DNA of 64,000 nucleotides. Origin: Nocardioides sp. GTDB lineage: Bacteria; Actinomycetota; Actinomycetes; Propionibacteriales; Nocardioidaceae. The position numbers and the translations under genes were made by a program. The notes under the pieces were generated by a model, which had not been told where the DNA came from, searched no databases, and saw nothing but the letters and a program-made list of their open reading frames with translations. Location of the stretch: positions 62,001-126,000 of the forward strand of contig JACJWV010000006.1 in NCBI GenBank assembly GCA_020636915.1, read 5' to 3'. Shown here in pieces: positions 59,222 to 64,000 of the stretch; the first letter of the stretch is position 1; each line of letters begins with the position of its first letter.

Positions 59222-60280
59222 ATGAAGGCCCTGCGCTTCTACGCCCCCGAGGACGTCCGACTGGAGGACGTGCCCGAGCCCGAGTGCGGCCCGGACGAGA
59301 TCAAGCTGCGGGTGCGCAACTGCTCCACCTGCGGGACCGACGTGAAGATCTTCCACAACGGCCACCAGAACCTGACCCCGCCGCGCACCATCGGCCACGA
59401 GATCGCGGGCGAGGTCGTCGAGGTCGGGGCCGACGTCAACGCGACCTACGGGTCGAGCTGGAGCGTCGGGGACCGCGCCCAGGTGATCGCCGCGGTGCCG
59501 TGCGGTGAGTGCCACGAGTGCCGCAAGGGCTGGATGGCGGTCTGCCAGAACCAGACCTCGGTCGGCTACCAGTACGACGGCGGGTTCGCCGAGTACATGA
59601 TCGTCCCGCGGCAGGTCCTCCAGGTCGACGGTCTCAACCGGATCCCCGACAACGTCGGGTACGACGAGGCGTCCGCGGCCGAGCCCTTCGCCTGCGCGAT
59701 CAACGCCCAGGAGCTGCTCGGGATCGAGCCCGGCGACACCGTCGTGGTGTTCGGCGCCGGCCCCATCGGCTGCATGCACATCCGGATCGCCCGCGGCGTC
59801 CACGAGGCCGGCCCGGTCTACCTCGTCGACGTCAACGCCGAGCGGCTGAAGATGTCCGCCGACGCCGTCTCGCCGGAGGAGACGATCAACGCCGCCGAGG
59901 TCGACGTCGTCGAGCGCGTCCTGGAGCTGACCGGCGGCCGCGGTGCGGACGTGGTCATCACCGCCACGGCCGCGAACGTGACCCAGGAGCAGGCGATCGC
60001 GATGGCCGCGCGCAACGGACGGATCTCGTTCTTCGGCGGGCTGCCGAAGACGAACCCGACGATCACCTGCGACTCCAACGTCGTGCACTACCGGCAGCTG
60101 CACATCCACGGCGCCAACGGCTCCGCACCGGAGCACAACAAGCGGGCGCTGGAGTACATCTCGTCGGGCCAGGTCCCGGTCAAGGACCTGATCACCCGGC
60201 ACATCCCGCTCGACGACGTGCTGTCCGCCTTCGAGATCGTCAAGAACGGCGAGGCCATCAAGGTCACCGTCGAGCCGTAG
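59222..60280 (+). CDS. Zinc-dependent polyol/alcohol dehydrogenase (MDR)
   Basis: 352 residues. Medium-chain dehydrogenase: catalytic zinc Cys in NCSTCGTD with GHE (about 60), structural zinc lobe CGECHECRKGWMAVC (about 92-106), Rossmann motif VFGAGPIGC (about 174-182). Resembles sorbitol/galactitol-1-phosphate type enzymes. Beside the mannitol-type PTS it may oxidise the phosphorylated polyol; that is inference. The 3' end CACCGTCGAGCCGT is duplicated 113 bp downstream, so the present stop (TAG) may be secondary. Confidence 0.9.
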   Translation: MKALRFYAPEDVRLEDVPEPECGPDEIKLRVRNCSTCGTDVKIFHNGHQNLTPPRTIGHEIAGEVVEVGADVNATYGSSWSVGDRAQVIAAVPCGECHECRKGWMAVCQNQTSVGYQYDGGFAEYMIVPRQVLQVDGLNRIPDNVGYDEASAAEPFACAINAQELLGIEPGDTVVVFGAGPIGCMHIRIARGVHEAGPVYLVDVNAERLKMSADAVSPEETINAAEVDVVERVLELTGGRGADVVITATAANVTQEQAIAMAARNGRISFFGGLPKTNPTITCDSNVVHYRQLHIHGANGSAPEHNKRALEYISSGQVPVKDLITRHIPLDDVLSAFEIVKNGEAIKVTVEP

Positions 60281-60391
60281 TGCGACGAAGTCGCACGACG
60301 GCTCAGAGACCGGGAGGTCGAGGAGCGTCGGCTCGGACCGGAGCGAAGCGACGGACCGAGCGACGCGTCTCGAGACCCACCGTCGAGCCGT
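60265..60391. repeat. Short inserted element flanked by a 14-bp direct repeat
   Basis: CACCGTCGAGCCGT occurs at 60265-60278 and 60378-60391, once with stop TAG and once with TGA. Between them lie a hairpin GTGCGAC-GAA-GTCGCAC and a longer imperfect palindrome around GCTCGGACCG/CGGACCGAGC. Looks like a REP-like element with a target duplication covering the gene end. Confidence 0.6.
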
Positions 60392-60400
60392 GAGAGCAGG

Positions 60401-60443
60401 GCACAGGGGCTCGCGCCGTTCCGTGGTGCGCGAACCCCTGTGC
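60401..60443. terminator. Bidirectional terminator
   Basis: GCACAGGGGCTCGCGC pairs with GCGCGAACCCCTGTGC (one mismatch) across an 11-nt loop, between the convergent dehydrogenase and protease genes. Confidence 0.75.
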
Positions 60444-60462
60444 GTCGGTGCGCCGGCCGCGG

Positions 60463-62022
60463 TCAGCCGACGCTGACCGCGCTCCAGGCTGCGGCGACCG
60501 CGTTGTACTGGGTGCTGCCCTGGCCGTAGAGGTCCTTGGCCGCGTTGAGCGTCGCGGTGCGGGCCCCGGCGTAGTTGGTGCTCGAGGTCATGTAGACCGT
60601 CAGCGCCCGGTACCAGATCTTGGCTGCGGCGTCGTGGCCGATGCCGGTGACCGTCGACCCGTTGCAGGTCGGGCTGTTGTACGCGACCCCGTTGAGGGTC
60701 TTGGCGCCCGAGCCCTCCGACAGCAGGTAGAAGAAGTGGTTGCCGATGCCGGACGAGTAGTGCACGTCGACGTTGCCGGCCGACGACGACCAGCAGTTCA
60801 GCGAGCTGCCGTCCGCGGCCGGGTTGTCCATGCGGCGGAACCCGACGTGGTTCTTGAGGTCGAACTCCTCGCCGATCAGGTAGTCACCCGGGTCGTTCGC
60901 GTTGTTCGCGAAGAACTCCACCATCGTGCCGAAGATGTCCGAGGTCGCCTCGTTCAGGCCGCCCGACTCTCCGGAGTAGGTCAGGCCGGCGGTGTTCTCG
61001 GTGACGCCGTGGCTCATCTCGTGCCCGGCGACGTCGAGCGAGACGAGCGGACCGTAGTTGGTGCCGTCACCGTCGCCGTAGGTCATCTTGGTGCCGTCCC
61101 AGAAGGCGTTGACGTACTTGCTGCCGTAGTGGACGCGGTTGTAGGAGCCGGCACCGTTGCCGAAGATGCCGTCCCGGTTGAAGGTCTGCTTGTAGTAGTC
61201 CCAGGTCTCGTTGCTGCCGTACTGCGCGTCGGCGCCGGCGCTGGCGCGGTTGCTGTTCGTGCCGTTGCCGAACACCGTGCTGGTGGAGGTGATCAGCGTG
61301 CCGGTGGCGCAGTTGAAGCCGAACAGCTGGCAGACGTAGGAGTCGGACTTGTTGTTCATGTCCGTCGTGTACGTGTTGCCGCGGACGCCGTCGTTCTTCA
61401 GCTGGTAGGTCGTGCCCGACTTGGTGACACTGAGCTGAACGGTGCCGCTGTAGAGGGTCTGGCCGGAGCCGTCCACCGTCTGGATCTGCTGCTCGCGCCG
61501 GATCACCGCTCCGGTGGTGGCGTCGACGTACGTCGCGAGCCGGCTCGGGGTGCCGTCCTTCTGGGTGCCGCCCGACAGGACCTCCCACGCGAGGCGGCCG
61601 GCGCCGGACGTGGCGTCGACGACCAGTCGCGTGGACTCGGCGCGGGCGGGGATCCTGGCCCGGGCGGCCGCTCGGGTGACCTGCGGGGTCGTCGAGAGGT
61701 GCAGGGCGTCGTCGAGGGTCTGGCTGACCCCGCGGAAGGCGCCGGCCGAGCCCTGGTGGACGACGAGGTCGCCGCCGAGCACCGGGAGTCCGCGGTAGGT
61801 GCGGTCCATGCGGACGTGCGTCGCGCCGCTCGGGTCGGTCACCCGGTCGGTCACGGTGAAGCCGGTGCCCTTGCTGGCAAGCGCGGCGGCGGGGTGCTGC
61901 CGCAGCGTGTCGACGGCGCCGGGACGGGCCGGCTGGGCGAGGGCCTGGCCACCGGCGGTCTGGAGACCGACGGCCGCGAGGGCGAGGGCGGCGAGGGATG
62001 CGGCACCCGAGATCTTGCGCAT
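60463..62022 (-). CDS. Secreted M4 (thermolysin-type) metalloprotease
   Basis: 519 residues from ATG 62022. Signal peptide (ASLAALALAAVGLQTAGGQALAQ, cut near 30), an FTP/PepSY-type propeptide (about 50-180, ending before the mature enzyme near 185), and the peptidase with H334-E-M-S-H338 and the third zinc ligand E358 in GGLNEAT. Catalytic His lies further on in GNVDVHYSSGIGNHFFYL. Extracellular neutral protease, made as an inactive precursor. Single gene ending at a strong terminator. Confidence 0.95.
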   Translation of the reverse strand: MRKISGAASLAALALAAVGLQTAGGQALAQPARPGAVDTLRQHPAAALASKGTGFTVTDRVTDPSGATHVRMDRTYRGLPVLGGDLVVHQGSAGAFRGVSQTLDDALHLSTTPQVTRAAARARIPARAESTRLVVDATSGAGRLAWEVLSGGTQKDGTPSRLATYVDATTGAVIRREQQIQTVDGSGQTLYSGTVQLSVTKSGTTYQLKNDGVRGNTYTTDMNNKSDSYVCQLFGFNCATGTLITSTSTVFGNGTNSNRASAGADAQYGSNETWDYYKQTFNRDGIFGNGAGSYNRVHYGSKYVNAFWDGTKMTYGDGDGTNYGPLVSLDVAGHEMSHGVTENTAGLTYSGESGGLNEATSDIFGTMVEFFANNANDPGDYLIGEEFDLKNHVGFRRMDNPAADGSSLNCWSSSAGNVDVHYSSGIGNHFFYLLSEGSGAKTLNGVAYNSPTCNGSTVTGIGHDAAAKIWYRALTVYMTSSTNYAGARTATLNAAKDLYGQGSTQYNAVAAAWSAVSVG

Positions 62023-62094
62023 GTGGATCCTTCTCGATCGTGGGAGGAGAGAGCTGCGGTGGCGGCACTCTTGTCCGTCCCAACGACCGTCACA

Positions 62095-62110
62095 ACGGTC
62101 GGTCACCTGC
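62095..62110. promoter_or_regulatory. Palindrome upstream of the M4 protease gene
   Basis: GACCGT-CACA-ACGGTC, perfect 6-bp arms, 73 bp before the protease start, in the 152-bp gap below dapB. Possible operator; no more can be said. Confidence 0.3.
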
Positions 62111-62174
62111 GGATCCGTGCAATGCACGAACCTGCAGATCGGCGAGCCGGGTCACCGGCGGGCCGGGCCGTCGG

Positions 62175-62921
62175 TCAGCCGAGCGCGAGGAAGTGCTCCA
62201 GCCCCACCGTCAGGCCGGGGTGGTCGGCGACGGCGCGCAGCCCGGTCAGGACCCCGGGGGTGAACGACGCCCGGTCCATCGAGTCGTGCCGGATCGTGAG
62301 CGTCTCCCCCACCCCGCCGAGCAGGACTTCCTGGTGCGCGACCATGCCCCGGATCCGCAGACCGTGGACGTGGATGCCCTCGACGTCGGCACCGCGGGCA
62401 CCGTCGAGTGCGGTGCTGGTCGCGTCCGGCACCGGGCCGAGGCCGGCCTCGCGGCGCGCGGCGGCGATCAGCTCCGCCGTACGCCGGGCGGTCCCGGACG
62501 GGGCGTCGGCCTTGGTCGGGTGGTGCATCTCGACCACCTCGACGGACTCGTAGTAGGGCGCGGCCAGCACGGCGAAGCGCATCATCAAGATCGCGCCGAT
62601 GGAGAAGTTGGGCGCCACGAGCACGCCCGTGGTCGGTGCGTCGCCGAGCCACCGTCGCACGGTGGCGAGGCGGTCCTCGTCGAAGCCCGTGGTGCCGACG
62701 ACGGCGTGGATGCCGTGGTCGATGCAGAACTCGAGGTTGTCCATGACGACGTCGGGGTGGGTGAAGTCGACGACGGCCTCGGCGCCCGAGGAGGCGAGCA
62801 GCGTGATGTCGTCGCCCGCGTCCACCTCGGCGACCAGCTCCAGGTCGTCCGCCGACGACACCGCGCGGCACACCTCGGTGCCGACCTTGCCCCGTGCCCC
62901 CAGGACGCCGACCTTCATCAC
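62175..62921 (-). CDS. dapB: 4-hydroxy-tetrahydrodipicolinate reductase
   Basis: Reduces the dihydrodipicolinate precursor in lysine and meso-diaminopimelate synthesis. 248 residues from GTG 62921 (the next codon is ATG). NAD(P)H loop VGVLGARGKVGTEV (about 4-17), VVGTTGFDE (about 80), substrate-binding EMHHPTKADAPSGTA (about 139-153, with the catalytic His pair and Lys). TAGGTT lies 6 nt before the GTG, supporting it as a leaderless start. dapA is not adjacent here. Confidence 0.96.
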   Translation of the reverse strand: MMKVGVLGARGKVGTEVCRAVSSADDLELVAEVDAGDDITLLASSGAEAVVDFTHPDVVMDNLEFCIDHGIHAVVGTTGFDEDRLATVRRWLGDAPTTGVLVAPNFSIGAILMMRFAVLAAPYYESVEVVEMHHPTKADAPSGTARRTAELIAAARREAGLGPVPDATSTALDGARGADVEGIHVHGLRIRGMVAHQEVLLGGVGETLTIRHDSMDRASFTPGVLTGLRAVADHPGLTVGLEHFLALG

Positions 62922-62927
62922 GTCGCC

Positions 62928-62933
62928 AACCTA
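62928..62933 (-). promoter_or_regulatory. -10 hexamer of dapB
   Basis: TAGGTT on the minus strand, 6 nt before the GTG at 62921 and 9 nt before the following ATG. Confidence 0.4.
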
Positions 62934-62971
62934 CCGGTGCCGGGCGTGCCCGGTTCTGGCAGGCTGGGCGC

Positions 62972-63487
62972 ATGGCGCTGCAGACCATCCCGCCTCGGAT
63001 CCGCTGGGCGGTGGACGTGATGGACGTCCAGCCGAACGACCACGTCCTGGAGATCGGCTGCGGTCCCGGTGCCGGCGCGGAGCTGATCTGCGAGCGGCTG
63101 GAGACCGGCAAGCTGTTCGCGATCGACCGCTCGGAGTCCGGCGTCGACCGCACCAAGCGCCGGTGCGCCCGGTTCGTGGAGGCCGGTCGGCTCACGGTCC
63201 GCCAGATCGACCTGGCCACGCTGCGGGTGCCGGTCAAGCGGCTCACCAAGGTCTTCGCCTTCAACGTCAACCTCTTCTGGGTGCGCGCGTGCGCCGACGA
63301 GGTCGCGCTGCTCCACGAGCGGGTGGTCCCCGGCGGTGCCGTCTACCTCTTCTACGAGGCGACCCAGCCCGAGCTGGTGCCGACCATCGTGAAGAAGGCC
63401 TCCGCTGCGCTGGTCGAGGGCGGGTTCCGGGTCTCGGTCGTCGAGCAGAAGGCGCCTGCGGTGATCGGCCTGATCGGCCGACGCTGA
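62972..63487 (+). CDS. Class I SAM-dependent methyltransferase
   Basis: 171 residues from ATG 62972. Motif I VLEIGCGPGAG (about 25-35) and an acidic residue at the end of the second strand (FAIDRSE, about 49-55), then VKRLTKVFAFNVNLFWVRA and VVPGGAVYLFYEA as later motifs. Substrate unknown. Short for the class, close to small UbiE-like proteins. An upstream in-frame extension to 62894 overlaps dapB and is not used. Confidence 0.85.
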   Translation: MALQTIPPRIRWAVDVMDVQPNDHVLEIGCGPGAGAELICERLETGKLFAIDRSESGVDRTKRRCARFVEAGRLTVRQIDLATLRVPVKRLTKVFAFNVNLFWVRACADEVALLHERVVPGGAVYLFYEATQPELVPTIVKKASAALVEGGFRVSVVEQKAPAVIGLIGRR

Positions 63488-63531
63488 AGGCGATGGCCTG
63501 AACTGCCATTGCATTAGACAATTTCCTGAAC

Positions 63532-63537
63532 TAAGGT
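63532..63537 (+). promoter_or_regulatory. Complete promoter of the SatD-like gene
   Basis: -10 TAAGGT (63532-63537) with -35 TTGCAT (63509-63514) and a 17-bp spacer; 7 nt separate the -10 from the ATG, so the mRNA should be leaderless. The same AT-rich stretch has TTAG...CTAA inverted ends, possibly an operator. Confidence 0.55.
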
Positions 63538-63544
63538 CCGGGGT

Positions 63545-64000
63545 ATGCCCGTGCTCGTGCTCACCGTCGACCAGCGCGGCAGCCGCAGCTCCGCCGACCT
63601 GGTGGCGCACCGGGTGACTGCCCTCGCGGACGTCCCCACGTTGCGGCCGTTCGAGCAGACGGTGGGCGACGAGTTCCAGGGCGTGCTGGACGACCCTGCC
63701 GCGCTGCCGCAGGTGGTGGAGGAGCTGCTGCGCGACGGCACCTGGCACGTCGGGATCGGGGCGGGAGAGGTCGAGGAGCCACTCCCCCGGCACGCCCGGG
63801 CGGGCCGGGGCCCGGCCTACCTCCTGGCTCGCGACGCGGTGACCGCGGCGAAGAGCAGCCCGTGGCATCTACGGGTCTGCGGCGAGGACCCTGCCGCACG
63901 GGCCCTCGAGACGACGCTGTGGCTGTGGGCGGCCGTGCTGGCCCGCCGTACCGCCCGGGGCTGGGAGGTCGCCGACCTCGTCAGCGCCGGGCTGTCCTAC
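63545..64000 (+). CDS. SatD-like protein, partial (3' end outside window)
   Basis: 152 codons seen, open to the window end. Begins MPVLVLTVDQRGSRSSAD and has FEQTVGDEFQGVL (about 36-48), the GDEFQG motif that I associate with the SatD family; IGAGEVEEPLPRHARAGRGPAYLLARDAV follows as in that family. The end (LARRTARGWEVADLVSAGLSY) may lead into a helix-turn-helix part. Function not established. Own leaderless promoter upstream. Confidence 0.75.
   Translation, partial: MPVLVLTVDQRGSRSSADLVAHRVTALADVPTLRPFEQTVGDEFQGVLDDPAALPQVVEELLRDGTWHVGIGAGEVEEPLPRHARAGRGPAYLLARDAVTAAKSSPWHLRVCGEDPAARALETTLWLWAAVLARRTARGWEVADLVSAGLSY

Overview
The window is about 70% G+C, uses many GTG and TTG starts, and carries a cytochrome bc1-aa3 supercomplex, a phenylacetyl-CoA epoxidase operon, a PspA/HtpX/PspAB stress set and a Flp/Tad pilus locus. 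This points to a high-GC actinobacterium, most like Nocardioides or a close relative; the genus is inferred from gene content and style, not from a marker gene. No rRNA, tRNA or CRISPR array was seen.

Layout. 80-5609: an acetyltransferase, a ROK glucokinase, a small acidic protein, an ArsA-like ATPase and an SRPBCC protein on the minus strand, then a divergent long-chain acyl-CoA ligase. 5809-14153: a compact Flp pilus locus (cpaB, cpaE, tadA, tadB, tadC), its own NarL-type two-component pair, a 52-bp tandem repeat array, an operator-like palindrome, the flp pilin and a strong terminator. 14189-18281: two zinc peptidases and an NlpC/P60 wall hydrolase that is preceded by a c-di-AMP (ydaO) riboswitch and an MtrA-like triple direct repeat. 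18389-22593: a NYN protein, a DnaQ-UvrC fusion, a stand-alone Lrp ligand-binding domain and a membrane/GNAT protein. 22597-37213: trpD, an atypical receiver protein, ctaG, then ctaE-qcrC-qcrA-qcrB. The opposing ctaC-ctaD-ctaF set and an L,D-transpeptidase are separated from qcrB by an IS21-family element and a near-identical repeat array containing a copy of the IS terminus.

37308-42410: cysteine desulfurase plus TusA, a flavoprotein reductase with FolE, a divergent SufR-like cysteine-rich regulator with candidate operators, and a PfkB-family kinase facing a small protein. 42481-46232: an ErpA-type Fe-S carrier, glycerate kinase, an acetyltransferase and quinolinate synthase (an Fe-S enzyme). 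46235-50560: a GAF histidine kinase, PspAB, HtpX, PspA and a DUF3043 membrane protein. 50586-55168: an aldo/keto reductase and paaABCDE. 55253-57072: an acetyltransferase, a small membrane protein and azlCD. 57086-60280: a mannitol-type PTS EIICBA divergent from a polyol-type dehydrogenase. 60463-64000: a secreted thermolysin-type protease, dapB, a methyltransferase and the start of a SatD-like gene cut by the window edge.

How it fits together. The respiratory genes make the bc1-aa3 branch with its assembly factor. From memory, the order ArsA/SRPBCC/acyl-CoA ligase ... NlpC, DnaQ-UvrC, trpD, ctaE, qcrCAB ... ctaC, sugar kinase, ErpA, glycerate kinase, DUF3043 follows Mycobacterium tuberculosis Rv2184c-Rv2206, with the Tad locus and the IS element as insertions into that frame. 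About fifteen genes have a TANNNT-like -10 hexamer 6-8 nt before the start codon and no usable Shine-Dalgarno site, which suggests widespread leaderless transcription and was used to choose several starts.
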